64,000 nucleotides of DNA, from positions 1 to 64,000 of the forward strand of contig JAFYYH010000018.1 in NCBI GenBank assembly GCA_017557635.1. The letters are read 5' to 3'. Within the stretch, counting starts at the first letter, position 1, and the number at the start of each line of letters is the position of its first letter. Below are positions 8,192-17,967 of the stretch, piece after piece. A model generated the notes under the pieces. The model did not search any database and was not told where the DNA came from. It saw nothing but the letters and a program-made list of their open reading frames with translations. Position numbers and translations under genes: made by a program. Source of the DNA: Bacteroidaceae bacterium (GTDB taxonomy: Bacteria; Bacteroidota; Bacteroidia; Bacteroidales; Bacteroidaceae).

Positions 8192-9250
8192 TTATTTCTT
8201 GAATAATTGTCTTATACAATCCTCCTGTGAGAGTGACCATTCATCAAGTCCCTTATGGAAACGTTCAACCGCTTCCTCAAGTGTTCCGCGGAACTCACCT
8301 CCGGCTGCATTCTGATGACCGCCGCCATTGAAGAAGTCACTGCTGAAACGGTTGCAGGGTACGGTTCCCACAGAACGGAATGACAGTTTGATGAGTCCCT
8401 GCTCCTTATCCTCGCGGAAGAAGGCGCTCATGAGTACGCCGTTTATCTGAAGCGGCATATTGACGAATCCCTCGGTATCACCTTTCTTGTATTTGTACTT
8501 GTGCAGTTCCTTATCGGTGAGGGTTATGAGGGAGGTGGATTTTTCGGGAAACACCTGCATCTTATTGTTCAGGACAAAGCCCTGAAGACGCAGACGGGAC
8601 TCGGAATAGTTGTTGTAGACAAGACGGTAAATCTCATCCTTGTCAACGCCCTTGTCCAGAAGATGTGACACAACCTGGAAGAGGTTGCTGTTATTGCTGT
8701 TGTATGACAGGGCACCGGTATCGGTCATGATTCCGGTATAGATGCACTGGGCCATCTCCTTATCTATCATGTTGAAATCACCCAGAGCGCAAATGAGATG
8801 GAATACAAGCTCGGATGTTGATGAAGCCTCGGGATGAGACAGCGTTACAGTGTAATTGGCACCCGGGAAGGGATGATGGTCAAGCAGGAACTTCTTGGCT
8901 TTGGAATAGAGGAAACTGGCAGCAACTTTTCCGATGCGTCCCACCACGTTGAAATCGAGGCAGCAGAGGACATCGGCCTTGTATACAAGTTCCTCGTTGG
9001 CGTCGGGATTATCGGAGAAGACTCTTATATCCTCGGCACCGGGAAGCCATGAAAGGAAATCGGGAGCGGAATCCGGGACGATAACCACAGCCTCCTTACC
9101 CTTGCTTTTGAGATAGCGGCAGAGAGCAAGCGACGAACCGATGGCATCACCGTCAGGACCCATGTGGGTCAGTATCACGTAACGGTCAGCCCACCCCATC
9201 CAGATGCGGAACTCGGCTACGTCAATACCGGATAACATGTTTTTTATCAT
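8192..9250 (-). CDS. nrnA: DHH/DHHA1 phosphoesterase (NrnA-like oligoribonuclease/pAp phosphatase)
   Basis: A soluble DHH-family phosphoesterase of about 352 residues. It shows THMGPDGDAIGSS, CCLDFN, LLDHHPFP (the DHH motif) and a DHHA1 domain with GGGHQNAAGG. Relatives degrade short RNA oligonucleotides and dephosphorylate pAp. Start choice: a TTG at 9280 is possible, but a TACCTTTG promoter box at 9258-9265 lies between it and the first ATGs. I therefore prefer ATG 9250, or ATG 9238 if 9250 proves to be at the 5' end of the mRNA. Confidence 0.82.
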   Translation of the reverse strand: MIKNMLSGIDVAEFRIWMGWADRYVILTHMGPDGDAIGSSLALCRYLKSKGKEAVVIVPDSAPDFLSWLPGAEDIRVFSDNPDANEELVYKADVLCCLDFNVVGRIGKVAASFLYSKAKKFLLDHHPFPGANYTVTLSHPEASSTSELVFHLICALGDFNMIDKEMAQCIYTGIMTDTGALSYNSNNSNLFQVVSHLLDKGVDKDEIYRLVYNNYSESRLRLQGFVLNNKMQVFPEKSTSLITLTDKELHKYKYKKGDTEGFVNMPLQINGVLMSAFFREDKEQGLIKLSFRSVGTVPCNRFSSDFFNGGGHQNAAGGEFRGTLEEAVERFHKGLDEWSLSQEDCIRQLFKK

Positions 9251-9257
9251 AGCACCG

Positions 9258-9265
9258 CAAAGGTA
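9258..9265 (-). promoter_or_regulatory. nrnA promoter -7 box
   Basis: TACCTTTG on the minus strand, 12 bases before the comEC stop. The ATG at 9250 follows after 7 bases and the ATG at 9238 after 19. It would give nrnA-DUF4827-glmM-hemW a transcript separate from rpe-comEC. No clear -33 box was seen. Confidence 0.45.
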
Positions 9266-9276
9266 CTCAATATGAT

Positions 9277-10833
9277 TCAAATCACAAAGTTTTGAAAGGC
9301 TGCCAAAATGCTGGCGGCCGCGATGCAGGCTAAAGCCTGTACCAGGTGGTGAGTGCGTTTTTCCCTATACCACACACAGATGAGTATGACGACGGCGTAG
9401 ATGACAAAAATGACCCATCCGCGATGCAGCGAGAGTTCCAGATGTGAATACGGCAGGGCCGATATGCGCGTAAGCAGAACGGTCATGGCATCGATAAGCC
9501 AGGTGAGTGAAGTCACGGCAAGCCCCCTGAGTACAGGAAACCAGCCGATGATCCAAAGCGACATGGAAAGTGAAACGATGATGAACATGACCGGCACGAC
9601 TAAAAGGTTAGCCAGCATGACGTATGTGGAGAAGCCGGAGAAATGGTACATGACTATGGGTACCGTGCCGATCTGCGCCGCCAGCGAGAGTGCCGACACG
9701 CGCCATACATATCGGCCCAAAGGGTTCCGGGGTTCATATATCTCGAGCAGGATGGGCGTTATGATGACTATGAAGAGGACCGCGCTGAATGAGAGTTGGA
9801 AACTCATGTCAAACAGGGCCGACGGATTGGCCGTAAGCATGATGATGGCTGCAATGCCAAGTGAATTGAGGGCCGATGTCTCCCTCTCAAGCGCCCGGCA
9901 GACGGCCACGATGGAGAACATAATGAGAGTACGCGTGATAGATACCGGCAGGCCGATGGCGAAGGCGTATACCCAAAGGATTCCCATGACCAGAAACTGG
10001 CGCAGCCATTCGGCCCTACGGAAAAGGAAGGCGGGGAAGATCAGATACAGGAACCAGCACATGATACCCACATGAAGGCCCGAAACGGCCAGTACATGAC
10101 TGACTCCCGATGTTGAATAGACCTCACGGAGTTGGTCGCTCAAGGCACGTTTCTCACCTAAAGAGACGGCCGATACCACCGCCAGCGCATTGCCGTCAAG
10201 CCCCCACTCCCGATACTTGCGGATGACGGCACGACGGAACCGCACGGCACGGATGCGGAGCCCCTCAGAACCGTCCGGCGGAAGGGAGTGCCAGTCCTTG
10301 GCCTGAACACGCAGAGTTCCCGAGATACCGTGGCTGAGCAGGTATGAAGCATAGTCAAATCCCGCACCCTCACTGGAGGGTTTGTTGATCTTTCCGTCAA
10401 AGACGATCATACACCCCGGTTCAAGGGAAGCGGCAGCACTGTCCTTGGGCAGATAAAGATAGATATTATGGCCTCCGTAGAGACTGTCGTTCAGTGTAAC
10501 CTCAAGTCTGTAACTGCGTTCCCGCTCCAGCGGATATGAGTTGAGCACACCTTTGTAGATGGCATAATGCTGAGGCCACTCCACCCTGACCCTGTTCATC
10601 TGGATGGCATATGCCGAAGCACCCGCAAGCACAAAAGAGAGCGACAGACAATACCCGGAAAAACGGGGATGTCTGCCGCTGAATATCAGTGCAAATAGTG
10701 CTATCAAAAGGGTTGTGCCAATGAGGCACCAGACCGGCATCTCTGCCCGGGTGTTCTCAATGGTATCCGATATGTAAATCCCAACTATAAGGGGAATGAC
10801 CAGCCTTAGAGAGGGCCAGTCCGAAATTTTCAC
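9277..10833 (-). CDS. comEC: ComEC/Rec2-type DNA uptake channel protein
   Basis: 518 residues with many membrane helices. An N-terminal pair of helices and a soluble OB-like DUF4131 region (to about 190) are followed by the Competence domain with its hallmark SHVLAVSGLHVGIM. The C-terminal metallo-beta-lactamase domain of Gram-positive ComEC is absent, and the protein ends soon after the last helices. The family moves single-stranded DNA across the inner membrane during transformation. It starts 8 bases after rpe. Whether this strain is competent cannot be told from the window. Confidence 0.82.
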   Translation of the reverse strand: MKISDWPSLRLVIPLIVGIYISDTIENTRAEMPVWCLIGTTLLIALFALIFSGRHPRFSGYCLSLSFVLAGASAYAIQMNRVRVEWPQHYAIYKGVLNSYPLERERSYRLEVTLNDSLYGGHNIYLYLPKDSAAASLEPGCMIVFDGKINKPSSEGAGFDYASYLLSHGISGTLRVQAKDWHSLPPDGSEGLRIRAVRFRRAVIRKYREWGLDGNALAVVSAVSLGEKRALSDQLREVYSTSGVSHVLAVSGLHVGIMCWFLYLIFPAFLFRRAEWLRQFLVMGILWVYAFAIGLPVSITRTLIMFSIVAVCRALERETSALNSLGIAAIIMLTANPSALFDMSFQLSFSAVLFIVIITPILLEIYEPRNPLGRYVWRVSALSLAAQIGTVPIVMYHFSGFSTYVMLANLLVVPVMFIIVSLSMSLWIIGWFPVLRGLAVTSLTWLIDAMTVLLTRISALPYSHLELSLHRGWVIFVIYAVVILICVWYREKRTHHLVQALACIAAASILAAFQNFVI

Positions 10834-10841
10834 TTGCTATC

Positions 10842-11492
10842 CTAGAGTTTCTTGAGTTCTGAGATTGCCTTTTCCGGATCTGGTGCCGAGAAGATGGTGT
10901 TGCCCGATACAAGGACGTCAACACCTGCCTTTACCAGACGCGGTGCGGTCTCGAAGGTTACGCCTCCGTCAACCTCAATGAGAGCCTTGGAACCGGTCTC
11001 ATCAATGAGTTTGCGCAGTTCCTTGACCTTCTCGATAGAGTGCTCAATGAACTTCTGGCCGCCGAAACCGGGGTTGACAGTCATGAGCAGAACCATATCG
11101 ACATCACAGATCACATCCTTAAGCATGCTTACCGGTGTGGAGGGATTCAGGGTAACTGCAGCCTTCATGCCACGGTTCTTAATCTCGAATATGGTGCGGT
11201 TGAGATGACGGCAAGCCTCGAAATGGACATTGTAGGTAGATACACCGAGTTCCTGGAATCGGTCCATGAACTTCTCTGGCTCCACAATCATCAGGTGGAG
11301 GTCAAGAGGCTTGGTGCAGTACTTTGCCACATATTTCAAAACAGGAAAACCGAACGATATGTTCGGTACAAATACTCCGTCCATGATATCAAGATGGAGC
11401 ATATCCGCCTGGCTGCGGTTGATCATCTCAAGATCCTTGCGCAAGTCACCGAAATCGGCCGACAGAAGCGAGGGGGCTACAATTGTGCTCAT
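10842..11492 (-). CDS. rpe: Ribulose-phosphate 3-epimerase
   Basis: A 216-residue TIM barrel of normal family length. Metal and catalytic motifs are visible: LHLDIMDGVFVPN (His33, Asp35), DLHLMI, VNPGFGGQ and the EVDGGV strand. It interconverts ribulose-5-phosphate and xylulose-5-phosphate in the pentose phosphate pathway, which links it to the araBAD, rpiB and tkt genes elsewhere in this window. It has its own promoter at 11534-11541 and a small hairpin in the leader. Confidence 0.93.
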   Translation of the reverse strand: MSTIVAPSLLSADFGDLRKDLEMINRSQADMLHLDIMDGVFVPNISFGFPVLKYVAKYCTKPLDLHLMIVEPEKFMDRFQELGVSTYNVHFEACRHLNRTIFEIKNRGMKAAVTLNPSTPVSMLKDVICDVDMVLLMTVNPGFGGQKFIEHSIEKVKELRKLIDETGSKALIEVDGGVTFETAPRLVKAGVDVLVSGNTIFSAPDPEKAISELKKL

Positions 11493-11510
11493 AGTTCTAA
11501 ATTAAGAATC

Positions 11511-11541
11511 GAATCCAAATACGGATTCTGCCACAAAAGTA
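11511..11541 (-). promoter_or_regulatory. rpe: rpe promoter and leader hairpin
   Basis: TACTTTTG (11534-11541, minus strand) is a -7 box. The predicted transcript would begin close to a hairpin formed by GAATCC and GGATTC (11511-11528), about 20 bases before the rpe ATG. The hairpin has no U-run, so it is not a terminator; it could protect the 5' end. Confidence 0.5.
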
Positions 11542-11548
11542 GTCAATA

Positions 11549-11692
11549 TTATGCCACATTACACATCTCTGCCGCGAAATTGCGGAGAAAATCAAGTGTC
11601 TTTTGTGCCGGCTGACCGTAGGAACCGCTCCTGACGGCTGCGCGGATGAGGTTTTCAGAAAGATAAGAAGAAGTAGTAGAAGTCTGATCCAT
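11549..11692 (-). CDS. 47-residue conserved-looking small protein
   Basis: A small ORF (ATG at 11692, TAA at 11549-11551) reading MDQTSTTSSYLSENLIRAAV... and ending FAAEMCNVA. An AAGGA sequence precedes the ATG by 6 bases. It lies between the sigma factor gene and rpe on the same strand. I recall similar short proteins with the pattern SSYL...LIR.A...YG.P...TLDFLR.FA beside this sigma factor gene in Bacteroides, but could not check. It has no membrane segment or signal peptide. Function unknown. Confidence 0.6.
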   Translation of the reverse strand: MDQTSTTSSYLSENLIRAAVRSGSYGQPAQKTLDFLRNFAAEMCNVA

Positions 11693-11763
11693 AGGCGTCC
11701 TTAATTACGTTCACCTATAAAACGCAAACCTCTGAAAAATAGTATGTAAACAGGAAGAATTTT

Positions 11764-12360
11764 TTATACTGCGAGCGACAAAGCGATGCCGTTGTCCACC
11801 GACATCTTGCGGATGTTGATGAGAGCATAACGCATACGACCCAGTGCGGTATTGATGGAAACGCCGGTAATATCGGCAATCTCCTTGAAGCTGAGATCCT
11901 GATAGTAGCGCATGAAAACGACCTCACGCTGATTGTCGGGAAGTGCATCGACCAGACGGCGTACGTCACGCAGAGTCTGCTCGTTGATCATTGTATCCTC
12001 GACATTGGCCTCGGCCAGACTGGCATCGTTCAGCAGGTCATACTCCTGAGCATCGTTGCTGACGGTGTTCTCATTCTTATCCTGGCGGAAATAGTCAATG
12101 ATAAGGTTATGTGCTATGCGGGTGAGCCATGCACCGAACTTACCGGTACTGGTGTAACTGCCCTTCTGGAGAGTTACTATAGCTTTTACGAATGTATCCT
12201 GGAAAATGTCATTGGCAAGGTCACGATTGCGTACAACAAAATTGATGTACGAATACAACTTGTCCTGATAACGTGATAAAAGGGTATCGAACGCCTTTGT
12301 GTTTCCGTCTGTGTACAGAGCTACCAACTGGTCGTCGGTGAGCTGATTTAAAATCTGCAT
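11764..12360 (-). CDS. RNA polymerase sigma-70 family (ECF-like) sigma factor
   Basis: 198 residues. Region 2 contains FDTLLSRYQDKLYSYI, DIFQDTFVKA and WLTRIAHNLIIDYFR; region 4 contains LPDNQREVVFMRYYQDLSFKEIADITGVS. No anti-sigma gene is adjacent, unlike the ECF gene at 27236. It stands alone with its own promoter and an 80-base leader, followed by the 47-residue small gene. This sigma factor is conserved in this chromosomal place in Bacteroidales. Its regulon cannot be inferred from the sequence. Confidence 0.85.
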   Translation of the reverse strand: MQILNQLTDDQLVALYTDGNTKAFDTLLSRYQDKLYSYINFVVRNRDLANDIFQDTFVKAIVTLQKGSYTSTGKFGAWLTRIAHNLIIDYFRQDKNENTVSNDAQEYDLLNDASLAEANVEDTMINEQTLRDVRRLVDALPDNQREVVFMRYYQDLSFKEIADITGVSINTALGRMRYALINIRKMSVDNGIALSLAV

Positions 12361-12443
12361 TACTTCTTCTTTACTTGGTTTGTAGGAGTAAAGTTCAGTC
12401 TATAGGCAGTTCGTTTTAGTTGATAAAATGGTTATTGATGGGG

Positions 12444-12476
12444 CAAAGATAATGTGAATATTTCTTAATTCACAAA
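12444..12476 (-). promoter_or_regulatory. Promoter of the 11764-12360 sigma factor gene
   Basis: Minus strand TTTG (12473-12476), 21-base spacer and TATCTTTG (12444-12451): a full Bacteroidetes-type promoter. It leaves a leader of about 75 bases before the ATG. Confidence 0.65.
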
Positions 12477-12499
12477 CAAAATGTCATTTTTAACACTTT

Positions 12500-13468
12500 C
12501 TAGGCGAAAAAACAGCCGTCCGAGAGGTCATTTCCACACAAAAATGAGCATACCGGCATACGTTTTTTTCCAGCCGCCTGGACCTCATCCAGACGTATCG
12601 CGCCATCGGCGGTATAGACCTCCAAAACGCGTTTTCCGTCACAATGTATAGTACCGGGCTTCATTAAGGTATCGGCCGATACGGGAGTGGCTGAATAGAT
12701 CTTGAAATCCTGCTCACGGCCATCTGCAGAGCGCAATACGGTCCATGCTGCGGGATACGGGGAAAGGCCACGGATAAAGTCGTTGACCTTTGCGGTAGGC
12801 TGGTTCCAGTCAATGCGGCAGGTCTCCTTGAAGATCTTGGGCGCGGGGCGCAGCTCATCGGCCGGAATGGAATCCTGCGGTATGGGCTTTACGCGGTCGG
12901 CAATGATATCATCAAGGGTGCGTACGGTGAGATCGGCTCCAAGTTCCATGAGTTTGTCATGAACAGTGCCGGCATTGTCGGTTGGCAGTATGGGAATGCT
13001 CTCCTTATATATTATATCACCGGTATCTATCTCATGCTTGAGGAAGAAGGTGGTGACGCCAGTCTCCTTGTCACCGTTGATGATGGCCCAGTTGATGGGT
13101 GCGGCACCGCGGTACTGAGGCAGCAGAGAACCGTGCAGGTTGAAAGTGCCCAGGCGGGGCATGTTCCAGACGATCTCAGGAAGCATACGGAAGGCAACCA
13201 CGATCTGCAGGTCAGCCTTGAGGGCCGATAACTGCTCAATGAAAGCGGGATCCTTGAGTTTCTCAGGCTGCAGCACGGGAATACCCTGCTCCACTGCGTA
13301 CTTCTTGACAGGACTGCTCTGAAGCACACTGCCGTGACGGCCCATGGGTTTATCGGGCATGGTTACGACACCTATTATATTATAACCGTCCTCGACCAGA
13401 CGGCGCAGGGTGAACTCCGCAAACTCGGGAGTGCCCATGAATACTATTCTGAGATCTTTCTTATTCAT
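12500..13468 (-). CDS. fmt: Methionyl-tRNA formyltransferase
   Basis: 322 residues of the usual two-domain form. The catalytic domain shows MGTPEFA at the N-terminus, the formyl-transfer motif FNLHGSLLPQYRGAAPINWAI, and the downstream Asp in HEIDTGDIIY. The C-terminal OB-fold starts near RPAPKIFKETCRIDW. It formylates initiator Met-tRNA using 10-formyl-THF. It is the last gene of the eight-gene leftward run and starts 8 bases after the ClC channel stop. Confidence 0.93.
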   Translation of the reverse strand: MNKKDLRIVFMGTPEFAEFTLRRLVEDGYNIIGVVTMPDKPMGRHGSVLQSSPVKKYAVEQGIPVLQPEKLKDPAFIEQLSALKADLQIVVAFRMLPEIVWNMPRLGTFNLHGSLLPQYRGAAPINWAIINGDKETGVTTFFLKHEIDTGDIIYKESIPILPTDNAGTVHDKLMELGADLTVRTLDDIIADRVKPIPQDSIPADELRPAPKIFKETCRIDWNQPTAKVNDFIRGLSPYPAAWTVLRSADGREQDFKIYSATPVSADTLMKPGTIHCDGKRVLEVYTADGAIRLDEVQAAGKKRMPVCSFLCGNDLSDGCFFA

Positions 13469-13476
13469 TACAAAAA

Positions 13477-15276
13477 TTACTCTTCGGAGAGTTCCAGCAA
13501 TACGTTACGGTATGAGTTGAAGATCTTGGACTTGGAGACGAATCCCAGGTAATGGCCCTCCTCATCCTCGACCGGCAGGTTCCACGCACCGGTCTCATCA
13601 AACTTCTTCATAACCGTATCCATGGGGTCTTTGACCGATAAGCGCGCGGGCGGCAACTCCATGAGTTTCTGTACGTTGAAACGGTGATACAGTTCCTGAC
13701 GGAACATTATGTTGCGGATGCTCTCCATGTTGACCACGCCCACCAGACAGCCGGCTTCATCGACTACAGGGAAGAGGTTACGCTTGGAGCGTGCTATTAT
13801 GTTTACCAACTGACCCAGGTCCATCTCGGGGCTCACGCGCAGGAACTCCTTCTCAATGAGGTTGTCCATGCTCATAAGCAGCAGAACGGACTGGTCCTTA
13901 TGGTGTGTCATGAGTTCACCCTTCTGAGCCAGACGCATGGAGTAGATTGAATGCGGCTGGAAGAGTTTGATGGTGAGGTATGACATGATTGAAACCATCA
14001 TGAGCGGCAGGAACATGGAGTAGCCGCCGGTGAGTTCGGCGATAAGGAACACACCCGTAAGCGGGGCGAACATGACTCCCGACATCAGACCGGCCATACC
14101 CAGCAGGGCGAAGTTCTGGACAGAGATATCGGCCCCGGGTGAAAGACGGTTGATGATGGTTCCGTAGATGAATCCGGTGAGACAGCCAAGGAACAGACTG
14201 GGTGCGAATATACCGCCGCAGCCGCCTCCCGCGTTGGTGGCGGTGGATGCGAACACCTTCATGAGGACCACCAGTCCCAGATAGAGCAGTATGTTACCGC
14301 CGTAAAACAGCGATCCCTCCATAACCTTCTCAGGGTTCTCATTCACATTGAGCAGCATGCCGATGGTGTCATAGCCCTCACCGAACAGTGACGGGAAGAG
14401 GAAGATGAGGATACTCAGCACAATGGCGCCAAGGACGAACTTGACCCACGGATTGGTGAACTTCTTGAACCATGTCTCGAACCAGTGCATGGTCTGCGAG
14501 AAATAGAGCGAAACAAGTCCGCAGGCAATACCCAGAAGCAGGGCGTGCGGTATTCGGCTCAGGTCGAATCCGTGCTCCGATACAAAGTGGAACATGGAAT
14601 CGGTCCCGGTAAATACATATGAGATTGTGGCGGCGGTCACCGATGATACCAGAAGCGGCAGCAGCGATCCCATGCTCAGGTCAAACATTAGCACCTCAAG
14701 CACAAAGACCAGACCGGCGATAGGGGCCTTGAAGATACCGGCAATTGCACCTGCCGAACCGCAGCCCACCAGCAGCATCAGCGTGCGGTGCTCCATCTTG
14801 AACATACGTCCTATGTTGGAGCCGATGGCCGAACCGGTAAGCACGATAGGAGACTCGGCACCGACCGATCCGCCCATACCGATGGTGATGGCACTGGCAA
14901 TGACCGATGAGTACATGTTGTGCGGCTTGATGCGTCCGTTCTTCTTGGAGAGCGCATAAAGTATCTTGGTGACACCGTGTCCGATGTCATCACGGACGAT
15001 ATAACGGATGAAAAGTCCGGACAGAAGGATACCTATGACCGGATAGAGCAGAAGGCTGTAGTTCTCATGACTGATAATGAGATGCCCTGAGATAAAGCCG
15101 TGAATGACCGAAATCAGGTACTTGAGCACCAATGCGGCAAACGCGGTGAACACGCCTACCACCAGACTGAGCAGCAGAATGAACTGACGCTCACTGATAT
15201 GATCCTTGCGCCACAGGTTGAACTTGTTGAGCAGGGACTCAGTCTGTCTCTCCATTTCATCAGTTTTCTCTTTCAT
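13477..15276 (-). CDS. ClC-family chloride channel/antiporter with CBS pair
   Basis: 599 residues. About 11 membrane helices form a ClC core, with anion-selectivity signatures GGSVGAESP (the gating Glu is kept; the usual GREGP is GAESP) and GGGCGGIFAPSLFLG. Two CBS domains follow (about 455-595). CBS domains usually sense adenine nucleotides. Its start overlaps the tsaC stop. The gating Glu suggests a Cl-/H+ exchanger, but transport type cannot be settled from sequence. Confidence 0.88.
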   Translation of the reverse strand: MKEKTDEMERQTESLLNKFNLWRKDHISERQFILLLSLVVGVFTAFAALVLKYLISVIHGFISGHLIISHENYSLLLYPVIGILLSGLFIRYIVRDDIGHGVTKILYALSKKNGRIKPHNMYSSVIASAITIGMGGSVGAESPIVLTGSAIGSNIGRMFKMEHRTLMLLVGCGSAGAIAGIFKAPIAGLVFVLEVLMFDLSMGSLLPLLVSSVTAATISYVFTGTDSMFHFVSEHGFDLSRIPHALLLGIACGLVSLYFSQTMHWFETWFKKFTNPWVKFVLGAIVLSILIFLFPSLFGEGYDTIGMLLNVNENPEKVMEGSLFYGGNILLYLGLVVLMKVFASTATNAGGGCGGIFAPSLFLGCLTGFIYGTIINRLSPGADISVQNFALLGMAGLMSGVMFAPLTGVFLIAELTGGYSMFLPLMMVSIMSYLTIKLFQPHSIYSMRLAQKGELMTHHKDQSVLLLMSMDNLIEKEFLRVSPEMDLGQLVNIIARSKRNLFPVVDEAGCLVGVVNMESIRNIMFRQELYHRFNVQKLMELPPARLSVKDPMDTVMKKFDETGAWNLPVEDEEGHYLGFVSKSKIFNSYRNVLLELSEE

Positions 15277-15848
15277 TACTCTCTGATTACTTTAACCAAT
15301 CCGCCCGAGCCCAGTTTTATTATGCCCGATGCAACCGAACGTGTCTGTTCAGTCTGGCGGTATTCAACAATATAATCCACTCCGGCACGGATCTCATCAG
15401 AGATCTCGCTGAAGTTGGCCGGTGAAGGCTGACCGCTGATATTGGCCGATGTGGACACCACTGCCCCACCCATGCGGCGGCACAGCTCCTGTGAAAACTC
15501 CTCCCTGGTAACGCGGATACCCGCACTGCCATCCTCTGCAATCAGTTCCGGGGCCATGTGACGGACGTTGTCATAAATGATGGTGAGAGGTTTCTCGGCC
15601 AGATCCATCAGGTCATACGCAACGTCGGGGATATCTGGCACATAATAGCCCAGCTTGGCATCGGAATCAATGAGCGACAGCATGGACTTGCTGTCGGAGC
15701 GACGCTTGAGTTCAAAGATACGGCGTACGGCAGAGGAGTTGGAGGCATCGCACCCTATCCCCCAGATGGTATCCGTAGGATAAAGGATGATTCCGCCTTC
15801 ACGCATCACCTGCACGGCACGCTTGACATCTTCAATATACTCTTTCAT
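15276..15848 (-). CDS. tsaC: L-threonylcarbamoyladenylate synthase (YwlC/TsaC family)
   Basis: 190 residues of the YrdC/Sua5 fold. Signatures are YPTDTIWGIGCDA, the KRR nucleotide-binding segment and SANISGQPSP near the C-terminus. It makes threonylcarbamoyl-AMP from Thr, bicarbonate and ATP for the t6A37 modification of ANN-reading tRNAs. The short form lacks the Sua5 C-terminal domain. It overlaps prfC and the ClC gene by one base each, so translation is probably coupled. Confidence 0.9.
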   Translation of the reverse strand: MKEYIEDVKRAVQVMREGGIILYPTDTIWGIGCDASNSSAVRRIFELKRRSDSKSMLSLIDSDAKLGYYVPDIPDVAYDLMDLAEKPLTIIYDNVRHMAPELIAEDGSAGIRVTREEFSQELCRRMGGAVVSTSANISGQPSPANFSEISDEIRAGVDYIVEYRQTEQTRSVASGIIKLGSGGLVKVIRE

Positions 15849-17416
15849 CAGAACTCACTTGTAAAGTGGAACTTAATATGCTTAAAGTCTATCTGGGCCA
15901 TCTGCAGCACATATCCGCTGTCGGCCAGGAACACGTCACGGCCCTCCATATCGGTAGCCATGAACTGATACTTGCGTTTCTTGAACGCCTCCAGTTCGGC
16001 CTCGTCGTCACTCTCGATCCAGCATGCCTTGTACAGGCTTGCGGGCTCCCAGCGGCACAGGGCGTTGTACTCATGCTCCAGACGGTACTGGATAACCTCA
16101 AACTGAAGCTGACCTACCGTACCTATAAGCTTGCGGCCGTTGAACTGGTTGATGAACATCTGAGCCACACCCTCACCCATCAGCTGGTCAATACCCTTGG
16201 CAAGCTGCTTGGCGCGCATGGGATCAGCGTTCTCGATATACTTGAACATCTCGGGCGAGAAACTGGGCAGGCCCTTGAAATGGAGTTTCTCTCCCTGAGT
16301 CAGGGTATCGCCTATCTTGAAGTTTCCGGTATCAGGAAGGCCGATGATATCGCCCGGCCATGCCTCCTCGATGGTACTCTTGCGCTGCGCCATGAACTGG
16401 GTGGGCGAAGAGAAGCGGAAGGTCTTGTCCAGCCTTACGTGATAGTAGGGCTCGTTACGCTGGAACTTACCCGAGCAGACCTTGCAGAATGCAACCGATG
16501 AGCGGTGGTTAGGATCAATGTTTGCGGTAATCTTGAAGATGAAACCGGTGAACTTGTTATCCTCGGGCTCCACCAGACGCTCCAATGCCTGTGTGGGACG
16601 CGGACTGGGCGCAATCTGCACGAAGCAGTTGAGCAGTTCCTGCACACCGAAGTTGTTCAGAGCCGAACCGAAGAATACCGGAGCCAGCTCACCGCTCAGA
16701 TACTGGCTGCGGTCAAACGGCTCGTAAACGCCGTCTATCAGTTCCAGGTCAGAGCGCAGCTTGGCTGCCTCACGCTCACCTACGTGCGCCTCAAGGTCGG
16801 CACTGTTTATGTCAACCTCAACCTTCTCGGTCACCTTCTGCTTATCGGGGGTGAAGAGGTCGAGTTTCTGCTCGAAAATGTTGTACACCCCCTTGAAACG
16901 GGCACCCTTCTCAATAGGCCAGCTCAGGGGGCGTACGTGTATCTGGAGTTCCTCCTCAAGTTCGTCAAGCAGGTCAAAGGGGTCATTACCCTCACGGTCC
17001 AGCTTGTTCACGAACACAATCACCGGAGTCTTGCGCATGCGGCACACCTCCATGAGGCGGCGGGTCTGCAGCTCGACACCCTTGGCACTGTCAATCACGA
17101 TGATGACACTGTCAACGGCAGTCAGCGTACGGAACGTATCCTCGGCAAAATCCTGGTGACCCGGGGTATCCAGAATGTTTATCTTGTAACCTTCATAATC
17201 AAATTCCATTACCGATGTGGTAACCGAGATACCACGCTGTTTCTCAATATCCATCCAGTCCGATGTGGCTGTCTTGCGTATCTTGTTGGACTTGACGGCG
17301 CCGGCAACCTGTATCTGGCCGCCGAACAGCAGGAATTTCTCAGTAAGTGTTGTCTTACCGGCATCAGGGTGCGATACTATCGCAAATGTTCTTCGTCTGT
17401 TAATCTCTTCAATCAT
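15848..17416 (-). CDS. prfC: Peptide chain release factor 3
   Basis: 522 residues, normal for RF3. GTPase motifs are intact: SHPDAGKTT (P-loop), DTPGHQDF (G3) and NKLD (G4), with the switch I segment [13 protein letters not shown]3 recycles RF1/RF2 from the ribosome after peptide release. It starts 4 bases after DUF4924 and overlaps tsaC by one base. Unlike the EF-G2 of this window it keeps all GTPase residues. Confidence 0.94.
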   Translation of the reverse strand: MIEEINRRRTFAIVSHPDAGKTTLTEKFLLFGGQIQVAGAVKSNKIRKTATSDWMDIEKQRGISVTTSVMEFDYEGYKINILDTPGHQDFAEDTFRTLTAVDSVIIVIDSAKGVELQTRRLMEVCRMRKTPVIVFVNKLDREGNDPFDLLDELEEELQIHVRPLSWPIEKGARFKGVYNIFEQKLDLFTPDKQKVTEKVEVDINSADLEAHVGEREAAKLRSDLELIDGVYEPFDRSQYLSGELAPVFFGSALNNFGVQELLNCFVQIAPSPRPTQALERLVEPEDNKFTGFIFKITANIDPNHRSSVAFCKVCSGKFQRNEPYYHVRLDKTFRFSSPTQFMAQRKSTIEEAWPGDIIGLPDTGNFKIGDTLTQGEKLHFKGLPSFSPEMFKYIENADPMRAKQLAKGIDQLMGEGVAQMFINQFNGRKLIGTVGQLQFEVIQYRLEHEYNALCRWEPASLYKACWIESDDEAELEAFKKRKYQFMATDMEGRDVFLADSGYVLQMAQIDFKHIKFHFTSEF

Positions 17417-17420
17417 AATA

Positions 17421-17966
17421 TTACTCTAAATCCAAAGTGCCCTCCTTATCCTCACGGTAGAGCACGGCAAGCTTTCCTAAGAAAGCCGACACGGCCTTCA
17501 CGGCCTGGGCGGTTGACGTACTGACCTCCTTACCCTGCACACGGAGCAGCCATACCCCGTAGAGCATATTGAAGCAGTCACGCAACTCGTCATTCTCCGT
17601 ACTGTGGTTCTTGGCACGGAACTCGACGATGAACGGCAGGGCCTTATAGTACATGTCCCTGTACTCAGGCTGCTTGTGCGAATTGAGCAGACGGGTATGG
17701 AGATCCTCCAGCAGCACCAGAACATTCTCATTGATCTGAAGATGACCCTGGACTGTCTTGCCCTCGGTACGCATCATCTCAATCAGGTCATCATACCACT
17801 GCTTCCACTCACGGCACTCATCGTCGCTGCGTCCGCTCGCTTTGATGACGGCATCATAAAGCCGGTCACTGTCAAGCCCTGCAGCACGTATCATATCCTC
17901 AACCTGCCACATGTAGAGCAGGTATTCGGCTATATTCTTTTCTCTGAGTTCTTTCTGAACAAACAT
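17421..17966 (-). CDS. DUF4924 family protein
   Basis: A 181-residue soluble, mostly helical protein resembling the Bacteroidetes DUF4924 family, recognisable from the N-terminal pattern [24 protein letters not shown]. No signal peptide, membrane helix or catalytic motif is visible. It is packed between the LysE exporter (1-base gap) and prfC (4-base gap). Conservation beside prfC hints at a translation-related or housekeeping role, but no function is known. Confidence 0.75.
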   Translation of the reverse strand: MFVQKELREKNIAEYLLYMWQVEDMIRAAGLDSDRLYDAVIKASGRSDDECREWKQWYDDLIEMMRTEGKTVQGHLQINENVLVLLEDLHTRLLNSHKQPEYRDMYYKALPFIVEFRAKNHSTENDELRDCFNMLYGVWLLRVQGKEVSTSTAQAVKAVSAFLGKLAVLYREDKEGTLDLE

Positions 17967-17967
17967 C

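Noticed and set aside
9251-9280. TTG start of the DHH phosphoesterase overlapping the comEC stop
   Set aside because: The frame is open, but a TACCTTTG promoter box lies inside it and ATG codons follow directly; coupling to comEC cannot be fully excluded.
9401-10075. 224-codon open frame antisense to comEC
   Set aside because: Met/Ser/Arg-rich translation typical of the reverse strand of a membrane protein gene; no independent evidence.
16505-17524. 339-codon open frame antisense to prfC
   Set aside because: It mirrors the codon pattern of RF3, shows no domain or ribosome-binding site, and prfC is certain.
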